From positions 248,001 to 312,000 of the forward strand of contig CAWGJS010000008.1 of the NCBI GenBank assembly GCA_963822955.1: a DNA stretch of 64,000 nucleotides. Reading direction: 5' to 3'. Positions 46,924 to 56,103 of this stretch are shown in pieces. The notes under the pieces are model-generated. The model worked only from the letters and a program-made list of their open reading frames with translations, had not been told where the DNA came from and did not search any database. Source of the stretch: JAJYUU01 sp963822955 (GTDB lineage: Bacteria; Actinomycetota; Actinomycetes; Streptosporangiales; Streptosporangiaceae). Numbering within the stretch: the first letter of the stretch is position 1; each line of letters starts with the position of its first letter. Position numbers and translations under genes: made by a program.

Positions 46924-49458
46924 CTAGTCCGAAGCCGTAGCGGTCGCCCCGCTAGCGCCGGCCTTGCTCTCCACCTCAACGGGCGGAGCTTCGGGCACCT
47001 CAGCCGGCTTGTTGACGCCGTTGAAGCTGAACTTGGCATCCTCGCCACTGCCCTCGGCGTCCACGACGACGATCTGGCCGGCCTTCAGCTCGCCGAACAG
47101 GATCTTCTCTGACAGATGATCCTCGATCTCCCGCTGGATCGTCCGCCGCAGCGGCCGGGCGCCGAGAACCGGGTCGTAGCCCTTCTCCGACAGCAGCCGC
47201 TTGGCCGCGGGACGGAGCTCGATGCCCATGTCACGGTCGCGCAGGCGCTCGTCCACCTTGCTGATCATCAGGTCGACGATCTCGAAGATCTCTTCCTGAC
47301 TCAGCTGGTGGAACACGATGATGTCGTCGACGCGGTTGAGGAACTCGGGGCGGAAGTGCTGCTTAAGCTCCTCGCCAACCTTGTTCTTCATCCGGTCATA
47401 GGAGCCCTTCGACTCGCTCGCCGCGCCGAAGCCGACGGTGACGCCCTTGGAGATATCCCGGGTGCCGAGGTTGGTCGTCATGATGATGACGGTGTTCTTG
47501 AAGTCGACAACGCGGCCCTGGGCGTCGGTCAGGCGGCCGTCCTCCAGGATCTGCAGCAGCGAGTTGAAGATGTCGCCGTGCGCCTTCTCGATCTCGTCGA
47601 ACAGCACCACCGAGAACGGCTTGCGGCGGACCTTCTCGGTCAGCTGGCCGCCCTCCTCGTAGCCGACGTAGCCGGGCGGAGAGCCGAATAGTCGCGAGAC
47701 CGTGTGCTTCTCCATGTACTCGCTCATATCCAGCTGGATCAGCGAGTCCTCGTCGCCGAACAGGAACTCCGCGAGCGTCCTCGACAGCTCCGTCTTGCCG
47801 ACGCCAGAAGGCCCGGCGAAGATGAACGAGCCGCCGGGGCGCTTGGGGTCCTTCAGCCCGGCCCTGGTCCGCCTGATGGCCTGCGACAGCGCCTTGATGG
47901 CGTCGTTCTGGCCGATGACCCGGCGGTGCAGCTCATCCTCCATCCGGAGCAGTCGCTGCGACTCTTCCTCGGTGAGCTTGAAGACCGGGATGCCGGTGGC
48001 GGTGGCGAGGACCTCCGCGATGAGCTCCTCGTTCACCTCGGCCGGCGTGTCCATGTCCCCGGCCTTCCACTCCTTCTCCCGTGCGTCCTTCTTATCGATC
48101 AGCTGCTTCTCGGTGTCACGCAGCGAGGCGGCCTTCTCGAAGTCCTGGGAGTCGATCGCCGACTCCTTCTCGCGCCTGACATCGGCGATGCGCTCATCGA
48201 AGTCACGCAGGTCTGGCGGCGCCGTCATCCGCCTGATGCGCATCCGCGAGCCAGCCTCGTCGATCAGGTCGATGGCCTTGTCCGGCAGGAACCGGTCGCT
48301 GATGTACCGGTCTGCTAGCTGCGCGGCGGCGACCAGGGCATCGTCGGTGATGGTGACCCGGTGGTGCGCTTCGTAGCGGTCGCGCAGCCCCTTCAGGATC
48401 TCGATGGTGTGCGAGATCGTCGGCTCCGCCACCTGGATAGGCTGGAACCGGCGCTCCAGCGCCGCGTCCTTCTCCAGGTGCTTGCGGTACTCATCCAGCG
48501 TGCTAGCGCCGATCGTCTGCAGCTCGCCGCGGGCCAGCATCGGCTTCAGGATCGAGGCAGCGTCGATCGCGCCCTCGGCCGCGCCGGCACCGACGAGCGT
48601 GTGGATCTCGTCGATGAACAGGATGATGTCGCCGCGCGTCCGGATCTCCTTCAGGACCTTCTTCAGGCGCTCCTCGAAGTCGCCGCGGTACCGGGAACCC
48701 GCCACTAGCGCCCCGAGGTCCAGGGTGTAGAGCTGCTTCTCCTTGAGGGTCTCCGGCACCTCACCCTTGACGATCTTCTGCGCCAGGCCTTCCACGACCG
48801 CGGTCTTCCCAACGCCCGGCTCGCCCACCAGGACCGGATTGTTCTTGGTACGGCGCGACAGCACCTGCATAACGCGCTCGATCTCCTTGTCCCGGCCGAT
48901 AACCGGGTCAAGTTTGCCCTCGCGGGCGGCGGCCGTCAGGTTCCGGCCGAACTGGTCAAGCACCAGCGACGTCGACGGCGCGCTCTCGGAGGGGGCGCCG
49001 GCAGCCGCGGGCTCCTTGCCCTGGTAACCGTGAAGCAGCTGGATCACCTGCTGGCGGACGCGATTCAGGTCGGCGCCAAGCCGGACCAGAACCTGGGCAG
49101 CGACGCCCTCGCCCTCCCTGATCAGCCCGAGCAGGATGTGCTCAGTGCCGATGTAGTTATGACCAAGCTGCAGCGCCTCGCGCAGGGAGAGCTCAAGGAC
49201 CTTCTTGGCCCGCGGCGTGAACGGGATGTGCCCCGATGGCGCCTGCTGGCCCTGGCCAATGATCTCCTCAACCTGCTGCCGCACGGCCTCGAGGCTTATC
49301 CCAAGCGACTCGAGCGCCTTGGCGGCGACACCCTCGCCCTCATGAATGAGGCCAAGCAGAATGTGCTCGGTACCGATGTAGTTGTGGTTGAGCATCCTGG
49401 CCTCTTCCTGTGCCAGGACCACAACCCGCCGCGCCCGGTCGGTGAACCTCTCGAACAT
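46924..49458 (-). CDS. clpC: ATP-dependent Clp protease ATP-binding subunit ClpC
   Basis: The 844-residue AAA+ unfoldase feeds ClpP. ATG 49458 is chosen because GAGGAG lies just upstream and orthologues begin MFERFTDRARRVVVLAQEEA. It has two N-terminal Clp repeats (NHNYIGTEHILLGL, GHNYIGTEHILLGL), NBD1 Walker A GEPGVGKT, a short UVR-containing linker (DFEKAASLRDTEKQ) rather than the long ClpB middle domain, and NBD2 GPSGVGKT. No HAIR site is seen upstream. Confidence 0.98.
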   Translation of the reverse strand: MFERFTDRARRVVVLAQEEARMLNHNYIGTEHILLGLIHEGEGVAAKALESLGISLEAVRQQVEEIIGQGQQAPSGHIPFTPRAKKVLELSLREALQLGHNYIGTEHILLGLIREGEGVAAQVLVRLGADLNRVRQQVIQLLHGYQGKEPAAAGAPSESAPSTSLVLDQFGRNLTAAAREGKLDPVIGRDKEIERVMQVLSRRTKNNPVLVGEPGVGKTAVVEGLAQKIVKGEVPETLKEKQLYTLDLGALVAGSRYRGDFEERLKKVLKEIRTRGDIILFIDEIHTLVGAGAAEGAIDAASILKPMLARGELQTIGASTLDEYRKHLEKDAALERRFQPIQVAEPTISHTIEILKGLRDRYEAHHRVTITDDALVAAAQLADRYISDRFLPDKAIDLIDEAGSRMRIRRMTAPPDLRDFDERIADVRREKESAIDSQDFEKAASLRDTEKQLIDKKDAREKEWKAGDMDTPAEVNEELIAEVLATATGIPVFKLTEEESQRLLRMEDELHRRVIGQNDAIKALSQAIRRTRAGLKDPKRPGGSFIFAGPSGVGKTELSRTLAEFLFGDEDSLIQLDMSEYMEKHTVSRLFGSPPGYVGYEEGGQLTEKVRRKPFSVVLFDEIEKAHGDIFNSLLQILEDGRLTDAQGRVVDFKNTVIIMTTNLGTRDISKGVTVGFGAASESKGSYDRMKNKVGEELKQHFRPEFLNRVDDIIVFHQLSQEEIFEIVDLMISKVDERLRDRDMGIELRPAAKRLLSEKGYDPVLGARPLRRTIQREIEDHLSEKILFGELKAGQIVVVDAEGSGEDAKFSFNGVNKPAEVPEAPPVEVESKAGASGATATASD

Positions 49459-49614
49459 CTCGTCGCTCCTCACAGCGCGGTCGGTGGCGGTACTGCCCGT
49501 CCCTTCCGCATGTTAGCCCGTGTGCCGGGCGACGCCATGACACGGCAATGCCGCACTAGTCAAAACGTTCCCAGCCAGATAGGCGTTCATCCCATTCAAA
49601 CCTAGGCTGAAGAG

Positions 49615-49953
49615 GTGGTGTTCCCGGCTACGCCGGCAGCGAAAAGCCCACATCCGGTGCTACGCCTGCAGCGAACGCAGCCCCAGGCCTCCGACTCGCC
49701 TTACGAGGACCCGGCCATTCCCCCGCAACTCGTTATCGACCCGCACATACCCGGCTTGCCTGACTTGGCACCCGCGCCGAAGCTCTGCGGCATCAGACCG
49801 CAACCCCTCATGGTCCGCCGTGACGTGCGCCTCTTGCCGGGCCGAACCTGCCCGAGTTACCTGGCCCGTACTCTCGCTTTAGGATATCCTGCCTCGTCCG
49901 CCCGGCGATCGCGGCCGGTAACGTCACGCCGCCAGCGGAACGTGTCGCCTTAA
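49615..49953 (+). CDS. Possible small hypothetical protein behind a TAGGCT box
   Basis: A 112-codon frame opens at GTG 49615 with TAGGCT (49603-49608) exactly 6 nt before it, the same geometry as several real genes here. The translation (PATPAAKSPHPVLRLQ, many Pro/Arg) has no recognisable domain and looks non-coding by composition. The promoter-like signal may instead serve an RNA or nothing. Confidence 0.25.
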   Translation: MVFPATPAAKSPHPVLRLQRTQPQASDSPYEDPAIPPQLVIDPHIPGLPDLAPAPKLCGIRPQPLMVRRDVRLLPGRTCPSYLARTLALGYPASSARRSRPVTSRRQRNVSP

Positions 49954-50232
49954 CGCCCATGTACAGGTAGAAGCTGCCATGTCTGGTGCTAGCTGTCGAA
50001 CCAGACTACGAGCCGGACGCTGCCAGCGCCGTTGGCGCGGGCCAGCGAGTCCGCGCCCGGCGGCGACCGGGTCGAAGCCCGCAAAGTTCGTGATGCCGAA
50101 CAGGCAGCCGAACGCGTCGTAGTTCCGCGTCGCGTAGATCAGTTCCAGGTCCATCGCGCACGCCCAGGCCGGAGGCTTCGGCAGGCCGAACTGCGGCCTG
50201 CACTCGATCGCGCCGTGGATGTCAGTGCCCAT
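49924..50232 (-). pseudogene. Truncated or frameshifted MGTDIHG-type conserved protein
   Basis: From ATG 50232 (GGGGG upstream) the minus strand reads MGTDIHGAIECRP, then WACAMDLELIYATRNYDAFG and CLFGITNFAGFDPVAAGRGL. This resembles an actinobacterial and phage family that starts with MGTDIHG and has RNYDAFGCLFG. After about residue 62 the frame becomes Arg/Pro-rich. Skipping one G in the GGG run near 50066 gives a different ending (ADSLARANGAGSVRLVVWFDS) with a stop at 49989. Either a damaged gene or a one-base sequence error. Function unknown. Confidence 0.5.
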
Positions 50233-50613
50233 GAAACCCCCAGCCACCTCAGGATCACTGTCAAGCCCCCGAGTCACGGGCACCGCGGCGAGATCCTGCC
50301 ACGGCAGGCAACAGCCCGGCCGGCCCCAGGCCGACCGGGCAGTCGACGACATGAATCCCGCCGGTGCAGCGGTCCAACACGAGGGCTCTTGGCGTGTCCT
50401 ACAGGCGCGAGTATTCGCGAGAACGGGGAAGTACCGCTTGGCCGACGATACCGCTGCAATTTGCACTCCGCATAGCTACTCATTGTCTGGGAAGCGGCAA
50501 TCGGGTCGATTAACCATCCAGTGCCCGTCTCGGCATCCTGAATCGCCAACCAGCCGGGTCAAGCGCGTGAGTCAAACGGCGTCGGCATCGGCCACTAAAG
50601 CAGCGCCGGGCCC
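50233..50613. other. 381-bp stretch without a convincing gene
   Basis: Between the MGTDIHG fragment and lsr2 all frames look poor. A minus-strand piece near 50460-50549 (AIQDAETGTGWLIDPIAASQ) reads like protein but has no family I recognise. The area may be a decayed insertion site. Confidence 0.4.
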
Positions 50614-50946
50614 TTAGTGAGTGGCTTCGTATTCCTGAATGATCGACGCCGGAATGCGGCCTCGCTCACTGACCTTCTCGCCGCGCTCGCGGGCCCACTG
50701 CCTAATTTCTGAACTGCGCTCCCGACCAGGTCCGGTGCGCGACTTACGGCGCCGCGACCCGCCGCTGACGCGGCGCGCGTGTGCGATGAATCCGCTGAAG
50801 ATGTCGTGCAGTTCCTTAGCGTGGGCTGCGCAGACATCGATCTCGTAGGCGCTGCTGTCAACGGAGAACGAAACCGTCTCGCTCCCTTCGGTCTCGCTAT
50901 CGTGTGGCAGATCACAAACCACCGTCACCACGGTCTTCTGCACCAT
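50614..50946 (-). CDS. lsr2: Lsr2-family nucleoid-associated protein
   Basis: The 110-residue histone-like silencer is analogous to H-NS and bridges AT-rich DNA. The N-terminal dimerisation domain starts QKTVVTVVCDLPHDS, and the C-terminal DNA-binding domain (about 70-110) includes SSEIRQWARERGEKVSERGRIP, with the RGR minor-groove hook, and ends SIIQEYEATH. ATG 50946 has GAAAGGTAG upstream; the ATG at 50961 would add five residues. It lies between clpC and lysS, as in other actinobacteria. Confidence 0.96.
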   Translation of the reverse strand: MVQKTVVTVVCDLPHDSETEGSETVSFSVDSSAYEIDVCAAHAKELHDIFSGFIAHARRVSGGSRRRKSRTGPGRERSSEIRQWARERGEKVSERGRIPASIIQEYEATH

Positions 50947-50969
50947 GTGGCTACCTTTCACTGACGTCT

Positions 50970-50983
50970 TTTAGGCACCTAAA
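50970..50983 (-). promoter_or_regulatory. AT-rich inverted repeat at the lsr2 promoter
   Basis: TTTAGG-CA-CCTAAA is a perfect dyad about 24 bp before the lsr2 ATG, next to TATATC on the minus strand. Lsr2 binds AT-rich DNA, so autoregulation here is plausible. Confidence 0.4.
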
Positions 50984-51111
50984 GATATACCACGACTTCA
51001 GCAGTCACAATTCAAGATTGCCGTTTAGCCCTTTGAGGATCGGCACGCCATCGCATTGCGTGAACAATGCCGCCGTGCAGTAACTCAGCGTAATCGCCGG
51101 GCGCATCAGAG

Positions 51112-51324
51112 TTACGCGTCGCCAGCCGAGGTCGTTGCTGCGCTGGTGTCTTCGGCGGCCTTGCTGTCCCGCTCGTCGTCGGCCAGCGGCGCGGGAATAT
51201 CGCCTTGCTCATCGGCGCGATCAGCGCGCCTGCGGCCCATCTCGTGCCGCAAGAACGCGACGATAGCGAAGATCACTGCGGCGGCCACAAGGAAGGGCGG
51301 CGTCAGCACAGCCAGGTCATTCAT
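51112..51324 (-). CDS. Small membrane protein (70 aa)
   Basis: The frame reads MNDLAVLTPPFLVAAAVIFAIVAFL, one N-terminal membrane helix, then a charged cytosolic tail (RHEMGRRRADRADEQGDIP and an Asp/Glu/Ala end). Composition shifts cleanly from hydrophobic to charged, as in a real single-span protein. No family is recognised. It lies between lsr2 and the ArgA-like gene on the same strand. Confidence 0.6.
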   Translation of the reverse strand: MNDLAVLTPPFLVAAAVIFAIVAFLRHEMGRRRADRADEQGDIPAPLADDERDSKAAEDTSAATTSAGDA

Positions 51325-51449
51325 CAGGCTGCTGCCCCCTTTCCGGCGGTAGTGCCAGCCGCGGCGCCGCCAGCGACACCGTTATCGATTGTGCCGCAAT
51401 AAAGCTAGTGCCATGGATGCGGCGCAGCGGCGCCCGGCTGCCGCCAGGC

Positions 51450-51950
51450 TCACATTCGCAAGAGCATCCGAGCGTTGCCGAGGGTGTTGGGCTTCACCCG
51501 GTCAAGGTCAAGGAACTCGGCGATGCCCTCGTCATACGACCGGAGCAGCTCGGCATAGACCTCGGGAGTCGTCGCCTGACCGTCGATCTCGGCAAAGCCG
51601 TGCCGGCGGAAGAACTCCACCGCGAAAGTCAGCACGAATACCCGCGTGACACCGAGTTCGCGCGCCGTGTCCAGCAGCGCGATGACGATCTGGTTTCCGA
51701 CGCCTCGGCCTTGATGACCGTCGACGACCGCCAGTGTCCGGATCTCGGCCAGGTCTTCCCACATCACATGGAGTGCGCCACAGCCGACAATTTCGCTGTC
51801 AGCAGAACAGGCGACCCAGAACTCCTGGACGTCCTCGAACAGGGCCACCGTCGGCTTATCCAGAAGCCGTCCGGATAGCGCGTTCGCGTCGACCAGGGAC
51901 CGGATCGCCCGCACATCGGCCGTCCGGGCGCGCCTGACCGTAAAGTCCAT
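51450..51950 (-). CDS. argA: Amino-acid N-acetyltransferase, ArgA (Rv2747)-like GNAT
   Basis: The 166-residue GNAT enzyme reads VRRARTADVRAIRSLVDANALSGRLL, then SEIVGCGALHVMWEDLAEIRTLAV and the acetyl-CoA loop VVDGHQGRGVGNQIVIALL. A C-terminal FFRRHGFAEID and PEVYAELLRSYDEGIAEFLDL follow. It matches the stand-alone actinobacterial N-acetylglutamate synthase type (Rv2747), the first step of arginine synthesis. No other arg genes are near. Confidence 0.85.
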   Translation of the reverse strand: MDFTVRRARTADVRAIRSLVDANALSGRLLDKPTVALFEDVQEFWVACSADSEIVGCGALHVMWEDLAEIRTLAVVDGHQGRGVGNQIVIALLDTARELGVTRVFVLTFAVEFFRRHGFAEIDGQATTPEVYAELLRSYDEGIAEFLDLDRVKPNTLGNARMLLRM

Positions 51951-52394
51951 CTGGGTGCCGCCTCCGTTGCCGCCAGGCGCTGTGGTGTGTGTTCTGGGGG
52001 AATCGGAGAGTTGTCCCTCCGCACGTCAGCATGGCAAAAGAAGTCCCCGCCTGGCAAAACGAGCGCGAACTGAGCGTCACCGCATCAGTACGTGTTGCTG
52101 CGAATCGCGGTCCAGCGGGTTATCGGGTGCAGATCACATGCAGATCACGCCGCTGCGGCGGGAACCATGACACGCCGTCTGAGCTGCAATGACGCGTCTA
52201 TGCCGACGCCTGCGGGCGGCAGGAGGACTATCTGAGAGTGACCACGTGAGTTGTGGTTGCCATTAGCCAAGACGGGAGGCAAGATCGGCCACCAGTCAAA
52301 ATCTTTCGCGTTTCGCCACGTGCGAACGACGGTCTCGATTAATGTCCATCGCTGATAGCCGTTGCAGACCGCCCGAGGCCGGGTGACGCTGCAG
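51951..52394. other. 444-bp intergenic region upstream of the riboswitch
   Basis: No convincing gene. A duplicated TGCAGATCAC sits at about 52130-52149. The region must hold the argA-like promoter (minus) and the riboswitch promoter (plus); I could not fix either with confidence. Confidence 0.4.
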
Positions 52395-52552
52395 CGGCCC
52401 GCCGAGTTCCCGATCGCACTTCCGGTGATCGGGGAGCCGGGGACCCATGCGCATCCCCGGGGTGAATCGGCAGGCTGAGGGTGCACGTCGGCCCGCAGCC
52501 AGCCGTAGGGCTCCTCCAGCCCGAACCCGTCAGCTAACCCGGCAGGCGGCTG
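52395..52552 (+). ncRNA. ydaO-yuaA-type cyclic di-AMP riboswitch
   Basis: The plus strand has the conserved landmarks in order: GGGGAGCCGGGGACCCAT (52431-52448), GGGGTGAATCGGC (52459-52471), GTAGGGCTCC near 52505, then CCGAACCCGTCAGCTAACC (52521-52539) and CGGCAGGCGG. GCCG at 52401-52404 can pair with CGGC at 52547-52550 as the closing stem. This consensus defines the ydaO class, which binds c-di-AMP and usually turns expression off. The NlpC/P60 gene starts 18 bp after it, a frequent target in actinobacteria. Confidence 0.9.
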
Positions 52553-52569
52553 AGGAGAGGAGACACTGC

Positions 52570-53618
52570 GTGAAGCGCATGCCCCGTAGCAGGCATGTAC
52601 CACGGCGTTCTTCATGGGCATCCCCAACCAGGCGCGGGCGGCGGGCGGCGACGCTGGCTGGGATTCTTGCGGCCTGTGCCGCAGCTTTCCCCGCCGCGAC
52701 TGCGGCAGCCGCGCCGACGGCTGCTGCCGGTCATCCGGGCCTGCAAGCCACCCTGGCCAAGGCGAACGTGTTCTCAGAGCAGATCAACGCGCTGAGCGAG
52801 CAGTACGACGGGCTGAAGATCCAGCTCGCCCAGGCCCGGGCAGAGGCGGCGATCGCGAAGGAGAACGCCAAGCGGGACGAGCAGATTTTCGGGCAGGACC
52901 AGGCCTCGATCGGCGCCATCGCCGTCGAGAACTACATGACCGGCGGGATCAACCCCGCCCTCCAGCTGCTGCAGGCCTCCTCGCCGCAGAGCCTGCTGAA
53001 CCGGGCCTCGATCATGGCCCAGATCGAGCACGAGAACGGCGCCAAGGTCAGCATCGTGGCCGCGGCTGAAGCAGCCGCGCAGCGCGCCATTGCTGCGGCT
53101 GCGCAGCAGCAGCTGCATGCCAAGACGCTGGCATCAAGATGGCGGCCAAGGTGGCGGTCATCCAGAAGAAGGAAAACTTCTTCAACAGTAAGGCCTACCA
53201 GCAGGCTGAGGCCATCTTCCAGCGGACCGGCAAGTACCCCATCAGCGCTTCGCAGATTCCGGGCGACTCCGTCGGCGTGCAGGCGCTCAAGGCCGCGCTG
53301 ACCAGGATCGGCTATCCGTACGTCTGGGCTGCTGCCGGTCCCTATGCGTTCGACTGCTCCGGCCTGGTCGTCTGGGCCTACGCGCAGGTTGGCATCACCC
53401 TGATGCACTTCACCGGGGATCTGTGGAACGAGGGCGAGCACGTCTCGCGCAGCGAGCTTAAGCCCGGCGACTTGGTCTTCTTCTTCGCGGACATCAGCCA
53501 CGTCGGCATCTACGTCGGCAACGGACTCATGGTCGACGCGCCCACCTTCGGCCAGAATGTCCAGGTGCAGCCGGTCTTCTGGAGCGCGTATGTGGGAGCA
53601 GTCCGCATCCTCGCCTAG
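52570..53618 (+). CDS. Secreted NlpC/P60 peptidoglycan hydrolase, interrupted by a one-base frameshift
   Basis: RipA-like endopeptidase cutting peptide stems. From GTG 52570 (GAGGAGAGGAG upstream) it has an Arg-rich signal peptide (LAGILAACAAAFPAATAAAA), a coiled-coil domain (FSEQINALSEQYDGLKIQLAQA onward) and, in another frame from about 53130, the NlpC/P60 domain with catalytic Cys in YAFDCSGLVVWAY and His in DISHVGIYVGNG. Adding one G in CTGGCATC near 53130 joins them (KTLGIKMAAKVAVIQ) into 349 residues. The c-di-AMP riboswitch lies directly upstream. Confidence 0.92.
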
Positions 53619-53654
53619 CCCACGATCCAGCCGTCCTTGCCGGATCCCCCTGAC

Positions 53655-53693
53655 GCTGCCCGGCCAGATCCCCCCTCTGGCCGGGCAGCTTTT
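53655..53693. terminator. Bidirectional intrinsic terminator, NlpC/P60 and lysS
   Basis: A perfect 14-bp stem, GCTGCCCGGCCAGA (53655-53668) with TCTGGCCGGGCAGC (53676-53689), closes a 7-nt loop and is followed by TTTT. It lies between the two convergent genes. Confidence 0.9.
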
Positions 53694-53703
53694 CCGGCGC
53701 CTG

Positions 53704-55200
53704 TCAGGCTGGCTTCACGAGCGGGAACAGCACCGTCTCACGGGCCGACGCTCCGGTGAGCATCATGAGCATGCGGTCGATGCCCATCCCCATTCCGCCG
53801 CTCGGCGGCATGCCGTACTCAAGAGCGAGCAGGAAGTCCTCATCGAGCTGCATAGCCTCCGGATCACCGCCAGCCGCCAGCAGCGACTGCGCCGTCAGCC
53901 GGGCGCGCTCCTCGGCCGGGTCGACGAGCTCTGAATAGGCGGTGGCGATCTCCGTGCCGAACGCCACCAGGTCCCACCGCTCCGCCAGCCTCGGGTCAGA
54001 CCGGTGCTGGCGGGTCAGCGGCGAGACCTCAACCGGGAAATCCCGGTAGAAGGTTGGCTCGATCGTGCGCGCCTCCACCAGGTGCTCGTACAGCTCGAGC
54101 AGCACATGCGCAGGCCCCCAGTTCGGCTGCAGCTCGATCTGATGCCTGTCGGCGATCGCCCTGAGTTCCGTCGCCGGCGTATCGGGAGTGATCTGCTCCC
54201 CGGCGGCTTCGGACAATGCACCGTGCACGGTCGCCTCGCGCCAGGTGCCGCTGATATCGACCTCGGTGCCATCCGGCCTGCGTGCGACCTGGCGGCCGAA
54301 CGCGGTCATCGCTGCTGCCTGCAGCAGCTCCCTGGTCAGTGTCTGCATGGTGGAGTAGTCGGCGTAGGCCTGGTAGGCCTCGAGCATCGTGAACTCGGGG
54401 TTGTGAGTGGCGTCGGCACCCTCGTTCCGGAAGATCCGGCCGATCTCGTAGACCCGCTCGATGCCGCCGACCACCAGCCGCTTCAGGTACAGCTCCAGCG
54501 CGATGCGCAGGTACAGATCCAGGTTGAAGGCGTTGATGTGAGTCATGAACGGCCGCGCATTGGCGCCGCCGTGGAGCGTCTGCAGTACCGGAGTCTCGGC
54601 CTCCAGGTAGCCACGCGCGTGCAGTTCCTCGCGCACCGACCGGATGACGGCAGCCCGTGTCTCCGCCATCTGCCGCGCCGCCGGGTTGATGAGCAGGTCA
54701 AGGTAGCGCTGACGCACCCGGGCTTCAGGATCGGTGAGGCCCTTGTGTTTGTCCGGCAGCGGCCGGAGCGCCTTGGCCGTGATCGCGAACGAGTCGGCCA
54801 GGACCGACAGCTCGCCGCGCCGGGAGGAGATCACCTCGCCAGTGACCCCGATATGATCACCCAGGTCGATGTCCGCCTTCCAGGCGGCCAGCGCCTCCTC
54901 GCCGACCCGGTCCAGCGACAGCATCACCTGTATGTCGCCCGTGCCGTCGCGCAGCGTGGCGAAGCAGAGCTTGCCGCCGTTTCGGTACAGCACGACCCGG
55001 CCGGCAACGCCGACCTTCTGCCCGGTGGCCGAGTCAACGGGCAGGTCGCCGAACTTGCCGCGGACTTCGGCGATCGTGTGCGTGCGCGGGTAACCCACCG
55101 GATACGGGTCAATGCCAGCCGCCCTCAGCCGGTCAGCCTTGGCTGCCCGCACCTGCATCTGCTCGGGCAGGTCTGACCCGGCCCGCTCCTCATCGGTCAC
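53704..55200 (-). CDS. lysS: Lysyl-tRNA synthetase (class II)
   Basis: LysS charges tRNA(Lys). The protein is about 498 residues from GTG 55200, with TAACCT 7 nt upstream; the track start at 55245 would overlap coaX. It has an OB-fold anticodon domain (VGVAGRVVLYRNGGKLCFATL), class II motif 2 (YEIGRIFRNEGADATHNPEFTMLE) and motif 3 (GMGMGIDRMLMMLTG). Residues KHKGLTDPEARVRQRYLDL are typical LysRS. It is last in the minus-strand cofactor cluster. Confidence 0.96.
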   Translation of the reverse strand: MTDEERAGSDLPEQMQVRAAKADRLRAAGIDPYPVGYPRTHTIAEVRGKFGDLPVDSATGQKVGVAGRVVLYRNGGKLCFATLRDGTGDIQVMLSLDRVGEEALAAWKADIDLGDHIGVTGEVISSRRGELSVLADSFAITAKALRPLPDKHKGLTDPEARVRQRYLDLLINPAARQMAETRAAVIRSVREELHARGYLEAETPVLQTLHGGANARPFMTHINAFNLDLYLRIALELYLKRLVVGGIERVYEIGRIFRNEGADATHNPEFTMLEAYQAYADYSTMQTLTRELLQAAAMTAFGRQVARRPDGTEVDISGTWREATVHGALSEAAGEQITPDTPATELRAIADRHQIELQPNWGPAHVLLELYEHLVEARTIEPTFYRDFPVEVSPLTRQHRSDPRLAERWDLVAFGTEIATAYSELVDPAEERARLTAQSLLAAGGDPEAMQLDEDFLLALEYGMPPSGGMGMGIDRMLMMLTGASARETVLFPLVKPA

Positions 55201-55225
55201 CTGGCTGAGGTTACCGGTGGACGGG

Positions 55226-56089
55226 TCAGCCGGTGACCGCAGCATCGCTGCCGGCGCGCACGGCGCCAGTACCGCGGTCCGGGCTGGCCCGGTCGGCGCC
55301 GCGGTCGGCGGTGTTCCGCTCGTAGGTGAGGCGTAGCCCGATCAGGGTCAGCCACGGCTCGTAGGCGTCGATCACTGCCACCTCGTCGATGACCAGCGGC
55401 GCCAGGCCGCCGGTCGCGATGATGGTGACAGAGTCCGGATCGGATGGAGCTAGCTCGGCCGCCATCCGGGTGGCGATGCCCTCGACCTGCCCGGCGAACC
55501 CGAAGATGATCCCGGACTGAAGTGCTTCGACGGTGCTCTTGCCGATGACCCTGGCCGGCCTGGCCAGCTCGACTTTCAGTAGCTGTGCCGCCCGCCGGGA
55601 CAGCGCGTCGACCGAGATCTCGATGCCGGGCGCTAGCGCGCCGCCGACGAACTCGCCTCGTTCGCTGACCGCGTCGAAGTTAGTCGAGGTGCCGAAGTCG
55701 ACCACGATGGCCGGGCCGCCATACAGGTGCACCGCAGCGACGGCGTTCATGATGCGGTCGCTCCCGACTTCCTTGGGGTTGTCGTACCGCAGCGGTACCC
55801 CGGTCTTCACGCCCGGCTCCACGATCACCGCAGGCACGTCTCCGTAATAGCGGCGGCACATCTCCCTCAGCTCGTGCAGCACGGACGGGACCGTGGAGCA
55901 CAGCGCGATGCCGCTGACATCCGGCTCGCGCAGCAGGGTGCTCTGCCGCAGCAGGCCCTGGAGCAGCACGGCCAGCTCATCGGCGGTGCGCACCGGGTCG
56001 GTGGAGATACGCCAGTGCTCGACAACATCGGGACCGTCGAAGAGGCCCAGCACGGTGTTCGTGTTGCCGACGTCAATGGTCAGTAGCAT
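55226..56089 (-). CDS. coaX: Type III pantothenate kinase
   Basis: CoaX phosphorylates pantothenate, the first step to CoA, and is not feedback-inhibited by CoA. The 287-residue ASKHA-fold protein begins MLLTIDVGNTNTVLGLFDG with the P-loop-like Asp, and has GSDRIMNAVAAVHLYGG and VVDFGTSTNFDAVSERGEFVGG. RBS GGGAGCGAG precedes ATG 56089. nadC ends 15 bp upstream. The last 40 residues are variable. Confidence 0.96.
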   Translation of the reverse strand: MLLTIDVGNTNTVLGLFDGPDVVEHWRISTDPVRTADELAVLLQGLLRQSTLLREPDVSGIALCSTVPSVLHELREMCRRYYGDVPAVIVEPGVKTGVPLRYDNPKEVGSDRIMNAVAAVHLYGGPAIVVDFGTSTNFDAVSERGEFVGGALAPGIEISVDALSRRAAQLLKVELARPARVIGKSTVEALQSGIIFGFAGQVEGIATRMAAELAPSDPDSVTIIATGGLAPLVIDEVAVIDAYEPWLTLIGLRLTYERNTADRGADRASPDRGTGAVRAGSDAAVTG

Positions 56090-56103
56090 CTCGCTCCCGA
56101 TCG

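Noticed and set aside
52145..52627. 160-codon minus-strand frame over the riboswitch
   Set aside because: No homology and it covers conserved riboswitch sequence on the plus strand.
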